Source: Pseudomonadota bacterium (GTDB lineage Bacteria > Pseudomonadota > Gammaproteobacteria > Burkholderiales > SHXO01). From it: a DNA stretch of 44,097 nucleotides. This document shows, one piece after another, positions 1 to 8,222 of this stretch. Under the pieces are notes generated by a model, which worked only from the letters and a program-made list of their open reading frames with translations, was not told the DNA's origin and made no database searches. The first letter of the stretch is position 1, and the number at the start of each line of letters is the position of its first letter. The stretch covers positions 1 through 44,097 of the forward strand of contig JAEZCG010000038.1 of NCBI GenBank assembly GCA_023430065.1, written 5' to 3'. Both the position numbers and the translations under genes were made by a program.

Positions 1-60
1 CCCGTCCGTCGCGCCTCGATCGTCCGGGCGATGGCTGCGCTCTACCTGGGGACGGCAGAC

Positions 61-1200
61 CTAACGTGCTCGCGGCCTCGACCGCTGCGCAGACGGCGAA
101 CGCACCACCAGCCACCAGCCGACGGGAAACAGCGCCACGGTGAGATCCGCCGTGCGTGCAGGCAGCCACATCTGCGCGATCTCGAGCAGGACGAGCCAGA
201 TTGCCACGGCGATCATCCAGCCGCCGCTGCGCATGTGCATGCGCCGGCCCATGATCGCCAGCGTGCCGGTCAGGAACGCCAGTCCGCACAGCGCGGCGAG
301 GTTGTTGTCCATCGAGCCGTCCAGCATGGCGGCGAACGGCAGCCAGTTGAGCGGCCCCGGCTCGGCGGAGAACTCGAACGGGCGCAGCGAATCGGCGGTG
401 AACCAGACCATGGCGAGCAGAATGAGCAGCGGCAGCGCGCGCTGCATGCCCATACGCAGGGCGGCGAGGCCGAGCGCGAGGCCGACGGCGGTTCCCGTGA
501 CGACACTGACGGTGACCGCCTGCTGCACCAGGAACGGACGGACGGCAACGGCCGCCGCGGCAATCAGGACGAGGAATATCCTCGGGTGACGCAGGGACGT
601 GACGAGCGCGGCCAGCATCGCCACCGACACGGCCATCGATGCGAACGACCAGACGTTGAACGCGGGATGCAGCAGCAGCGGCTTGAGCGAATCCTTGAAG
701 TGCTGGAAGTCGATGGTGGGCACGAACGGCCACAGACGCCAGCCGGCCCAAAACGCGAGCGCGAGCATCGATGCGATCGCCAGGCGATCCCCGCCCACGG
801 CCAGACGCTGCAGCAGCGCATGCGCGGCATTGCCGACCAGCAGTCCGATGGCGAGACCGACGCCGTTCCAGAGCACGTCGGCCAGCGCGGCGGCGCGCGA
901 CGGCACGAATACCTGCGCGACCTGCAACGCCAGTGCGAGGACCAGCGACAAAGCGATCCAGACCAGGCGCCAGGCGCCGGCATGGGGGCGTCCGACGATT
1001 GCCACGACGATCGCCGCGCCGAGCGGCACGAACAGCAGCACATTGCCCGCGACGTCGCTGAGCGAGGTCCACCACTGCGGCTGGGCAAACAGTTCCCCGA
1101 GCGCCTGTTCGAGCGAGCGCGGCCAGGTAAGGCGGAAGGGATAGAGCGAGCCGTAGGCAATCAGGATCGCGACGAGAACGAGCGGTCCCAGGCGCTTCAT
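61..1200 (-). CDS. VanZ-like integral membrane protein with two VanZ-type halves
   Basis: The 379-residue protein is almost entirely hydrophobic, with many predicted membrane spans. It carries the VanZ-family pattern twice. Residues 18-22 read SLYPF, followed by DVAGNVLLFVPLGAA and QVAQVFVPSR. From residue 271 a second SLRPF is followed by NWLPFAAML and EIAQMWLPARTADL. This suggests an internal duplication, which I infer from the repeated motifs. VanZ relatives are named after a teicoplanin-resistance accessory protein, but most chromosomal members have no proven role. The ATG lies directly after the iorB stop codon (TGA at 1201-1203), so the gene is probably translated from the ior transcript. 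A link to indolepyruvate oxidation is not obvious. The substrate or partner cannot be told from sequence. Confidence 0.85.
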   Translation of the reverse strand: MKRLGPLVLVAILIAYGSLYPFRLTWPRSLEQALGELFAQPQWWTSLSDVAGNVLLFVPLGAAIVVAIVGRPHAGAWRLVWIALSLVLALALQVAQVFVPSRAAALADVLWNGVGLAIGLLVGNAAHALLQRLAVGGDRLAIASMLALAFWAGWRLWPFVPTIDFQHFKDSLKPLLLHPAFNVWSFASMAVSVAMLAALVTSLRHPRIFLVLIAAAAVAVRPFLVQQAVTVSVVTGTAVGLALGLAALRMGMQRALPLLILLAMVWFTADSLRPFEFSAEPGPLNWLPFAAMLDGSMDNNLAALCGLAFLTGTLAIMGRRMHMRSGGWMIAVAIWLVLLEIAQMWLPARTADLTVALFPVGWWLVVRSPSAQRSRPRAR

Positions 1201-2757
1201 TCAGGCACCCGGATCCTCGCGCAGGATCGACGTTGCCCCGAGTTCCTTCAGGCCCGCCTTCAGCGCGCAGCCGTCCTCGTCCTCCAGTGCAGCCCGATGC
1301 AATCCACGCAGCCGGTGCGCCGCGTCGGGTGCGCCAGCGAGGAACTCCGCGGCCTGCATCAGCGACTGGAAGGAGCGCCAGCCGCGCTCGTGGGTTTCGC
1401 CGTAGCCCTTCAGCACACGGGCGCAGCCCGCGATCTCGCATGCCAGCTCGTAGTCGTCCAGCGTCGTGTGCTCGATGCGCGAGAGCCAGTGACCGATGTG
1501 ACGCATCTCCCTGGCATAGCGCAGCGTGCGACGGCGATAACCGCCGAGACGGCCGACCAGCCACAGCGCCAGAAAGCCGCGCAGGCGGCCGGTTCGCACC
1601 GTGCGCTTCGTCGCCAAGCGCTCCGTCGCCGCGCGCGCCCACGGTGTCGCGAGCAGCCAGCGGCCCAGTCGGGCGGGCAGTGTGTCGGCGATCTCCTGCA
1701 CGCGCGGATGGAGGAATTCGGTCACGTGCACGATCTGTCCGGGAAACGCGTGCACCTCGCGACGAAAGCGCTCGAAGCGCGTCCCGCGCGTCTTCAGGTC
1801 CGCGACGCGGATGGTGTCCTCGTAGCTCATCCACAGGGCAAGGTAGCGGGCCGTCTCGCAGGTCACGCGAAACCCGCGTTCCTCGCCGCCGCACCGTGCA
1901 TCGAGCACGGCAACCGATCGCACGCGCCGCAGGTAATCGTGCGCATAGGCGAGATCCATGTAGTCGATCAGCCGGCGCACGCCCTCCAGGAGCAGGAGGT
2001 GCGCGGGCGGCGGAAACGCCTCCCGGATCTCGTTCAGCAGTGCGGTCACCGACGGATTGCGGGCGACCGGGAACTCGAACGGCTTGGTTTCCTCGCGTTG
2101 AAATCGTTCGCGTGGCCTCTGCGCCTGCTCGAACGCCGCCGCAAATGCGCGCAGGCTCGACTCCACGCCGACGCCACCGCGCCGGATGGCTGACTCGAAG
2201 GCCTCACGCGGAAACGGCAGGACTCCGGCCCCTGCCAGCGCCCCGAACAACGCGGCCGAAATGACGCTGCCGTTGTCCTCGGCGATTTGCGCCATGTCGA
2301 AGCATACGTAGCGGCGTGCGGTGACCCGTGCGGCCGCATGCACCTTGTCGGAATCGGCCATGCCGTTGCCCATCGCCGATCTCTCGAGAATCGCATAGGC
2401 GCGATGCGACGAGGCGATCAGCGTGGTGCGGTCGGGCGTCACCAGTCCGCGCTGGATGGCGCGGCCCGCCTCCATCAACTCGGCGGCGACGACCACGTCC
2501 ACATCGCCGGGCGAAGGCATGAGCGCGAGGACCGGTTGCCCACTGTCCGCAGGGCCGTGGAACAGTTCGGCGTAGTAGATGGTGGCACCGGTGCGCTGGG
2601 CCACGCCCGGCACCGAGGTGGTCTGCACCAGCCAGCCGGCGTGCTCGCCGAGGTCGACCAGCCAGTCCGCCAGCACGCCGCCGCCCTGGCCGCCGATGGC
2701 GAGAATGGCAATCGATATGCGCCTTGCGTCCGGGACGCAAGCGGCTTCAGAAGGCAT
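1201..2757 (-). CDS. iorB: Indolepyruvate ferredoxin oxidoreductase, beta subunit with C-terminal DUF6537-like extension
   Basis: The N-terminal ~190 residues form the gamma-type 2-oxoacid:ferredoxin oxidoreductase domain. The glycine-rich AIGGQGGGVLADWLVDL near residue 20 and SVPGVAQRTGATIYY are typical of IorB. The C-terminal ~300 residues match the extension (DUF6537-like) found on aerobic proteobacterial IorB but absent from the short archaeal subunit; this explains the 518-residue length. With IorA it oxidatively decarboxylates arylpyruvates such as indolepyruvate to aryl-acetyl-CoA, passing electrons to a ferredoxin-like acceptor in the cytoplasm. Its start overlaps the end of iorA by 11 bases, indicating translational coupling. 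Function is inferred from family; aryl specificity is not proven by residues I can see. Confidence 0.9.
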   Translation of the reverse strand: MPSEAACVPDARRISIAILAIGGQGGGVLADWLVDLGEHAGWLVQTTSVPGVAQRTGATIYYAELFHGPADSGQPVLALMPSPGDVDVVVAAELMEAGRAIQRGLVTPDRTTLIASSHRAYAILERSAMGNGMADSDKVHAAARVTARRYVCFDMAQIAEDNGSVISAALFGALAGAGVLPFPREAFESAIRRGGVGVESSLRAFAAAFEQAQRPRERFQREETKPFEFPVARNPSVTALLNEIREAFPPPAHLLLLEGVRRLIDYMDLAYAHDYLRRVRSVAVLDARCGGEERGFRVTCETARYLALWMSYEDTIRVADLKTRGTRFERFRREVHAFPGQIVHVTEFLHPRVQEIADTLPARLGRWLLATPWARAATERLATKRTVRTGRLRGFLALWLVGRLGGYRRRTLRYAREMRHIGHWLSRIEHTTLDDYELACEIAGCARVLKGYGETHERGWRSFQSLMQAAEFLAGAPDAAHRLRGLHRAALEDEDGCALKAGLKELGATSILREDPGA

Positions 2758-4906
2758 ACCGGTCCAGGCGCCGCTGCACGGCGCGCTGCAGCGCCCGGAT
2801 CACGCGTACGCGTACGCGTGCCCAGAACTTTTCCAACCGTCCGGGATTGAACACGACTTCTGCACGCATGAACGAAGGACACAGTGCCGCCGCGTGCGCC
2901 GCCTCGCCGCACAGACCGCACCCCACGCAGCTGTCGTCGATGTGCGTGACCGGATCGAGTCGCAACGGATCGGGATTGGGACGGACGCTCAGGGACGGGC
3001 AACCGGACAGGCGGATGCAGGCATGGTCACCGGTGCATGTATCCGGATCGACCACGAAGCGTTCACGCACCACCCGTTCGCCCCTCTGGATGGCCTGCTG
3101 CATCAGCGGCTTCACGCGCCGCTGCCTGTTGAGCATGCACTCGGACTGCGCCACGATCACCTTGTGTCCGGGTTCCCCGCCGGTCAGCGCGGCGCGCAGC
3201 GCCCGGCGCATCTGCTCGACGTCGTAGGTGCGCGTGACGCTCGTCACCTGCTTCACGCCCACTCCGCGCACGGCCCGCTCGATCGGATGGTTGGTGCTGC
3301 GCGACGGACTCGCCGCGCGCGAGGACAGCACATCCTGCCCGCCGGTCGCTGCCGAATAGCCGTTGTCGACGATCAGCGTGACGCCGTCATTACGGTTGAA
3401 CACGGAGTTGCCGATGCCGCTGGTCAGACCGTTGTGCCAGAAGCCGCCGTCGCCCATGATGGCGACCGCCTTCCTGGGCGATCCGACGTTGAACGCCGAT
3501 GCCGCCGCCCCGCCGAGCCCGTAACCCATCGTGGTGTTGCCGAGGTTGAACGGCGGCAGGATGGAGAAGAGGTGACAGCCGATGTCCGCGCTCACGTGCA
3601 GCGGCCCGATCTCCTTCTCGACCAGCTTCATTGCGGTGAAGATCGGGCGCTCCGGGCAGCCGGTGCAGAAGCCGGCAGGGCGCTGGGGCACGACGCCGCT
3701 CAGCGCGTGCACGGCGGGATGCTGCGCGACAGGCTGCGGACCGAAGCTCGCGGGCCGCAGGTGCCGTGCGTGGCGGTCCAGGAAGGCGCGCAAGCCCGCG
3801 AGCATCGCCTCGCCGGTGTACTCCCCGGCCATCGGCAACACGTCCTTGCCCACGACCGTCGTCTGCACGTCCGCCTTGCGCAGGATGGCGTGAACGTTCT
3901 GCTCGATGTAGTCCGGCTGCCCCTCCTCCACCAGCAGCACCGCGCGCTTGCCGGTGAAGAAGCGCACGACCTCGGCATCGACCAGCGGATAGGTGACGTT
4001 GAGCACATAGAGCGGGATGCGGGAGTGGCCGTACGCATCCGCCAGACCGAGCCGTTCGAGCGCGCGCAGCACGCCGTTGTACATCCCGCCCTGCAGGACG
4101 ATGCCGATGCCGCGTTCGTCGCCGTCGAAGGACTCGTTCAGTGCATGGTCGGCGATGAACTGCACCGCCGCCGGCCATCGTTTCTCGATCTTCTCCCTCT
4201 CGTGCTGGAAAGAAGCAGGCGGCAGCACGATCCGGCTGGTGTCGCGGCGCGGCGCAGCCAGGGCATCCTGCAGGGTGAAGGCGGGACGCACGTTGTCCTG
4301 GGCGACGAAGCTGCCGTGCACGTGGCAGGCGCGGATGCGCAGTTCGAGCATCACCGGCGTGTTGCTCGCTTCGGACAGCGCAAAGCCCTGCTCGACCATC
4401 GATACGATGCTCGGCAGGTTGGGCCGCGGGTCGAGCAGCCAGATCTGCGACTTCATGGCGAAGGCGTGCGTGCGCTCCTGCATGATGCTCGAGCCCTCGC
4501 CGTAGTCCTCGCCGATGACGATCATGGCGCCGCCCGTCACGCCGCCCGAGGCGAGATTGGCGAGCGCGTCCGACGCGACGTTGGTGCCGACCGTCGATTT
4601 CCACGTGGCCGCCCCGCGGATCGGATAGTTCACCGACGCGGCCAGCGTCGCGGCCGCGGTCGCCTCGTTCGCCGAGGCCTCGAAGTGCACGCCCAGTTCC
4701 GAGAGGATGTCCTGCGCGTCGGCCAGGACATCCATCAGGTGCGAGATCGGCGCGCCCTGATAACCGGCGACGTAGCCGACGCCGGACTGCAGCAGCGCCT
4801 TGGTCACCGCGAGGATGCCTTCGCCGTGAAAAATCTGGCCCGCCCCGAGGCGCAGTGTCTGGACTTCCTTCCTGAAGGAGCGTTCGGCCATAAGAAGGCG
4901 AATCAT
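2747..4906 (-). CDS. iorA: Indolepyruvate ferredoxin oxidoreductase, alpha subunit (TPP enzyme)
   Basis: The 719-residue catalytic subunit has an N-terminal pyrimidine-binding domain (GYQGAPISHLMDVL near residue 50, then STVGTNVASDALANL). A middle TPP-binding domain carries GDGGFWHNGLTSGIGNSVF and ends near IVDNGY, the classic GDG...N thiamine diphosphate motif. The C-terminus is ferredoxin-like. One cluster is complete (CVGCGLC followed by LCP), while the first reads CTGDHACIRLSGCP with only three cysteines, as I recall from aerobic relatives. The enzyme converts aryl-pyruvates from aromatic amino acid transamination to acyl-CoA. A second in-frame ATG lies at 4891; neither start has a strong ribosome site, so the longer form is kept. 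It is divergent from the aldehyde dehydrogenase, with a 228-base gap. Confidence 0.92.
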   Translation of the reverse strand: MIRLLMAERSFRKEVQTLRLGAGQIFHGEGILAVTKALLQSGVGYVAGYQGAPISHLMDVLADAQDILSELGVHFEASANEATAAATLAASVNYPIRGAATWKSTVGTNVASDALANLASGGVTGGAMIVIGEDYGEGSSIMQERTHAFAMKSQIWLLDPRPNLPSIVSMVEQGFALSEASNTPVMLELRIRACHVHGSFVAQDNVRPAFTLQDALAAPRRDTSRIVLPPASFQHEREKIEKRWPAAVQFIADHALNESFDGDERGIGIVLQGGMYNGVLRALERLGLADAYGHSRIPLYVLNVTYPLVDAEVVRFFTGKRAVLLVEEGQPDYIEQNVHAILRKADVQTTVVGKDVLPMAGEYTGEAMLAGLRAFLDRHARHLRPASFGPQPVAQHPAVHALSGVVPQRPAGFCTGCPERPIFTAMKLVEKEIGPLHVSADIGCHLFSILPPFNLGNTTMGYGLGGAAASAFNVGSPRKAVAIMGDGGFWHNGLTSGIGNSVFNRNDGVTLIVDNGYSAATGGQDVLSSRAASPSRSTNHPIERAVRGVGVKQVTSVTRTYDVEQMRRALRAALTGGEPGHKVIVAQSECMLNRQRRVKPLMQQAIQRGERVVRERFVVDPDTCTGDHACIRLSGCPSLSVRPNPDPLRLDPVTHIDDSCVGCGLCGEAAHAAALCPSFMRAEVVFNPGRLEKFWARVRVRVIRALQRAVQRRLDRYAF

Positions 4907-5134
4907 ACCGTGCGGGGCGGCTGGGCTCGGCCGGCTGCCCGCGTCGGCGTCGGCACAAGGGGAGTGCTCTCGCCGGCGCGCCGCATGACACGGGTCGGTG
5001 CGCAGGGCCTCGCCCTCTCAGCCGCACGCGACGCCGCCGTCCTGCGGTGTCGTTCCGACCGGAGCGAGGACTCCTCGCGCACTCGACACGACGTGCCCGT
5101 TATACTCCCCAGCCTCACGCATACAACGACATCC

Positions 5135-6580
5135 ATGGCGCTCCAGCCCAGGCCCCTGCTCATCGGCGGCGAGTGGATCGTGGACACCGGCGAAGTGCTC
5201 TCGTCGGTCAATCCCGCCACCGGCCGCATCAATCACGAAGTGTGCGCCGCGGGCGCGCCTCACGTCGACGCGGCCGTCGAGGCGGCGCGTAGCGCCGTCG
5301 AGGCGGCGGCCTGGCGCGAGATGCTTCCCCATCGGCGCGCGCGGCTCCTGGCGACCATCGCCGATCTCGTCGAGAGCCGGGCGGAGGCATTCGCGCAGGC
5401 GCAGATGCTCGACAATGGCAAGGTGCTGTCGGAGTGCCGTGCCCAGGCGCTCGCCGCCGCCGCCGTCTTCCGATACTACGCAAGCGTGTGCGAGACATTG
5501 GGCGCCGAGGTCAATCCGGCGCGTGGCGCCTACCTGTCGATGACGGTATACGAGCCCTACGGCGTGGTGGCTGCGATCACGCCGTGGAACTCCCCCCTCA
5601 CGATGGAGGCGCAGAAGGTGGCGCCGGCGCTGGCTGCCGGCAATGCCGTCATCCTCAAGCCCTCGGAGGTCACGCCGTCCGCGGCGCTCCTGCTCGGACA
5701 GGCCGCACTCGACGCCGGCCTGCCACCCGGCCTCCTCAACATCCTGCCCGGGACCGGTGCCGTCGCCGGCGATGCGCTCGTGCGCCATCCGCAGGTGCGA
5801 TTCGTGTCCTTCACCGGAGGCACGGCGAGCGGGCGGCGCATCGCTGCGATCGCCGCCGAGAAGCTCATGGCCGTCGCGCTGGAACTCGGTGGCAAGTCGC
5901 CTCACATCGTGTTCGCCGACGCCGACGTCGAGGCGGCCGCCGCCGCGGTGGCCGACGGCATCTTCGAAGGAACGGGACAGTCCTGCGTGGCCGGATCGCG
6001 CCTGTTCGTGCAGGGGGCGGTCTACGATCGCGTCGTTCACCTCGTTGCGGATCGCGCGCGCGCCTTGCGGCCGGCGCTGCCCGATGCGCCCGGCGCGAAG
6101 TTCGGTCCGCTCTCGTCGTTCGCACACCGCGAGCGCGTGGAACGCATGGTGGAGCGCGCACGCGTCGAAGGGGGCCGCGTGCTGACGGGCGGGGCTCGCC
6201 CCGACGACGATGCGCTGCAGTCCGGCGCCTACTATCAGGCGACGGTCATCGACGGCCTCGACAACGCAGCCACGCTATGCCGCGAGGAAGTCTTCGGACC
6301 GGTACTGTGCGTGCTGCCGTTCGACGACGAGGACGATCTGGTCCGGCAGGCCAACGATTCCGCGTACGGATTGGCCGCCGGCATCTGGACGGCGGATTAC
6401 CGGCGCGCATGGCGCGTCGCCCGTCGGCTCGAGGCGGGCACAGTGTGGATCAACACCTACAAGCAACTGTCGATCGCCGCACCGTTCGGAGGTTTCAAGG
6501 ACAGTGGCATGGGTCGCGAGAAGGGCATCGGCGGCGTGCGGCTATACCAGCAGGCGAAGAGCGTGTACTGGGGAATGTGA
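5135..6580 (+). CDS. NAD(P)-dependent aldehyde dehydrogenase
   Basis: This 481-residue protein is a full-length ALDH-superfamily enzyme. It has the cofactor-binding region around ITPWNSPLTMEAQKVAPAL, and FTGGTASGRRIA. The general base Glu250 sits in LELGGKSPH and the nucleophile Cys284 in GTGQSCVAGSRL. FGPVLCVLPFDDEDD and the C-terminal PFGGFKDSGMGREKG loop are also typical. It oxidises an aldehyde to the carboxylate in the cytoplasm; the substrate is unknown. The reading frame stays open upstream, but the homologous N-terminus begins at this ATG (LIGGEWIVDTGEVLSSVNPATG). A TATACT hexamer at 5101-5106 could be part of its promoter. It is followed by a repeat-bearing gap and then a dehydrogenase/hydrolase group on the same strand that might share its pathway. 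Confidence 0.93.
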   Translation: MALQPRPLLIGGEWIVDTGEVLSSVNPATGRINHEVCAAGAPHVDAAVEAARSAVEAAAWREMLPHRRARLLATIADLVESRAEAFAQAQMLDNGKVLSECRAQALAAAAVFRYYASVCETLGAEVNPARGAYLSMTVYEPYGVVAAITPWNSPLTMEAQKVAPALAAGNAVILKPSEVTPSAALLLGQAALDAGLPPGLLNILPGTGAVAGDALVRHPQVRFVSFTGGTASGRRIAAIAAEKLMAVALELGGKSPHIVFADADVEAAAAAVADGIFEGTGQSCVAGSRLFVQGAVYDRVVHLVADRARALRPALPDAPGAKFGPLSSFAHRERVERMVERARVEGGRVLTGGARPDDDALQSGAYYQATVIDGLDNAATLCREEVFGPVLCVLPFDDEDDLVRQANDSAYGLAAGIWTADYRRAWRVARRLEAGTVWINTYKQLSIAAPFGGFKDSGMGREKGIGGVRLYQQAKSVYWGM

Positions 6581-6635
6581 GGTGATGCTGCATGTCATAC
6601 CGGAGGCGAAGGCCGCGGTGTGAGCAAGGCATTCG

Positions 6636-6749
6636 TGTCATCCCGAGGGAAAGCCGCAGCCGGTTACGGGTGTCATCCCGAGGCGAAGCCAAGGGATCCT
6701 CGCTCTGCAGCGTCCACGGCGAGGATTCCTCGCTTCGCTCGGAATGACA
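6636..6749. repeat. Cluster of TGTCATCCCGAG-type dispersed palindromic repeats
   Basis: The 329-base gap between the aldehyde dehydrogenase and the next gene contains no credible gene. It holds TGTCATCCCGAGG at 6636 and again at 6671, followed by GGATCCTCGC and then the inverted form GCGAGGATTCCTCGCTTCGCTCGGAATGACA ending at 6749. The outer ends are inverted copies of one another, so the RNA could fold into a long hairpin. Related copies lie near 17121-17331, 28417-28451 and 37145-37447. The rest of the gap (6750-6905) has several scattered TGACA/TGTCA words but no clear structure. Confidence 0.75.
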
Positions 6750-6909
6750 TCGTCTTCAAGTGGCACTGTCCGATACCGACCGCACGACGATGACAGAGTC
6801 CTGCACCGACATCGTCGGACACTGGCACCGTATGACAATGACATCGCTGTGGAACAAGGCGTGACAATGACTCCAGATGAAGTGGCCCACATGAGATGAA
6901 GGAGACCAA

Positions 6910-7821
6910 ATGACCACATCCCCCCTGGGCTTCATTGGACTCGGCGTCATGGGCGAGCCGATGTGCCGCAACCTGCGCGTGCGCGGTGGCCATCGTGTCG
7001 TCGCCTTCGACCTCGACCCGGCTCCGCTCGCCCGTCTCGCGGCGCACGGCGTGGAATCGGCGAAGAGTGTCGGCGAACTCGTCCGGGCGTGCTCCATCCT
7101 GTTCGTCTCGCTGCCGTCGGGCGCGGTGCTCGAATCGCTGGTGCGCGCCCACGACGGCGTTCTGGCCAACCTGCAACCGGCTCAGACCTTCGTCGACCTG
7201 GGCACCTCGCCGGTCGCGCTCACGCGCAGGCTCGCCGCCGAATTCGAGCACCGCGGCGTGCACTATCTCGATGCCCCAGTGGCGCGCACGCGCCAGGCGG
7301 CGGAGGCGGGGACCTTGTCGGTCATGGTCGGAGGCGACGCGGCCACCTTCGAAACCGTACGACCGCTGATCGCCTGCTTCGCCTCCGACATCACGCACTG
7401 CGGTGCGGTCGGCAACGGCCAGGTCACCAAGATTCTCAACAACATGGTGCTGTTCGAAACGGTGGCCGCTTTGTCCGAAGCGCGTGCCATCGCGCGCCGC
7501 GCCGGCCTGGATCCGGCGCTGCTGTTCGACACGCTCAGCAAGGGCTCGGCCGACAGCTTCGCCCTGCGCAACCACGCAATGAAGGCCATCGTGCCCGGGG
7601 AGTTCCCCGGGCGCGCGTTCTCGGTCGAGTACGCGCGCAAGGACCTCGCCTACGCGCTCGAACTCGCGCGCGACACCAGCGTGGACGCCGCGGGTGCGCA
7701 GCACGTGGACGCGCTGTTCGCAGCCGCCATCGACCGCGGCTGGGGCGAGGCCTATCATCCGGTGATCAGCCGCGTGGTGGACGACGAGGGGTTCGCACCC
7801 GTCGAGAAAGGAGGAGGATGA
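6910..7821 (+). CDS. 3-hydroxyisobutyrate dehydrogenase family NAD(P)-dependent oxidoreductase
   Basis: The 303-residue protein starts with the Rossmann motif GFIGLGVMGEPMCRNL. It carries the substrate-binding region YLDAPVARTRQAAEAGTLSVMVGG and the catalytic lysine Lys174 in GQVTKILNNMV. This places it in the beta-hydroxyacid dehydrogenase family, which includes 3-hydroxyisobutyrate dehydrogenase, tartronate semialdehyde reductase and related enzymes. In the usual substrate loop the pattern is DAPVSGG; here it is DAPVARTRQ, so the substrate is probably not 3-hydroxyisobutyrate itself. A good ribosome site (AAGGAGA) precedes the ATG. The stop codon overlaps the next start as ATGA, so this gene is translationally coupled to the SCP2-like gene. 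Confidence 0.9.
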   Translation: MTTSPLGFIGLGVMGEPMCRNLRVRGGHRVVAFDLDPAPLARLAAHGVESAKSVGELVRACSILFVSLPSGAVLESLVRAHDGVLANLQPAQTFVDLGTSPVALTRRLAAEFEHRGVHYLDAPVARTRQAAEAGTLSVMVGGDAATFETVRPLIACFASDITHCGAVGNGQVTKILNNMVLFETVAALSEARAIARRAGLDPALLFDTLSKGSADSFALRNHAMKAIVPGEFPGRAFSVEYARKDLAYALELARDTSVDAAGAQHVDALFAAAIDRGWGEAYHPVISRVVDDEGFAPVEKGGG

Positions 7822-8222
7822 ACGCGTCGCCGACCGAGTCGAGCCTCGCCGCACGATTCGCCGCCGCGATTGCGTCGGGTATGCAGTCCGATGCGCACCT
7901 CGCGTGGCGCGGACGCCACCTGCGGACACGCTGCATGGTCGAGATCGGCGCCACCCAGTTCCTGCTGCAAGTGGAGAGCGGCCGCATCGTCGACTGCCAC
8001 AGCCCCTTGCCTCTCATGAGCCCGTGGGACTTCGCGATCCGCGGAACGGCGCGTGCCTGGGCGCTGCTGTGGCAGGATCCGCCGCCGCCCGGCTGGCACG
8101 ACCTGTTCGCGCTGTCCAAGCGCGGCGAGATGCGCTTCGAGGGAGATCTGCACCCGTTCCTGGCGAACCTTCAGTACTTCAAGGACGTGCTCGCCCTGCC
8201 GCGAGCAGGAGCAAGCGCATGA
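7818..8222 (+). CDS. SCP2-like small protein of unknown role
   Basis: A 134-residue soluble protein with no signal peptide. The pattern in the second half (WDFAIRGTARAWALLW, then FALSKRGEMRFEGDL, then a closing helix) resembles the sterol carrier protein 2 fold, a hydrophobic-ligand pocket. The match is by eye and weak, so the function is left open. The ATG overlaps the stop of the upstream dehydrogenase (ATGA at 7818-7821) and has a strong AGGAGG-like site. Its own stop overlaps the ATG of the hydrolase (ATGA at 8219-8222). Such tight coupling suggests the three proteins are needed together in one pathway; the small protein may bind or present a hydrophobic acid or CoA thioester. Confidence 0.75.
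   Translation: MNASPTESSLAARFAAAIASGMQSDAHLAWRGRHLRTRCMVEIGATQFLLQVESGRIVDCHSPLPLMSPWDFAIRGTARAWALLWQDPPPPGWHDLFALSKRGEMRFEGDLHPFLANLQYFKDVLALPRAGASA

Noticed and set aside
31..2193. A 720-codon plus-strand frame opposite vanZ-like and iorB
   Set aside because: Low-complexity Arg/Gln/His-rich translation without motifs, shadowing two recognised genes.
2579..5134. The long upstream extension of the aldehyde dehydrogenase frame
   Set aside because: It runs antisense through iorA and has no recognisable domain; family homology starts at 5135.
6636..6749. Possible insertion sequence remnant
   Set aside because: No transposase fragment and no flanking target duplication could be seen; the same units recur as short intergenic elements.
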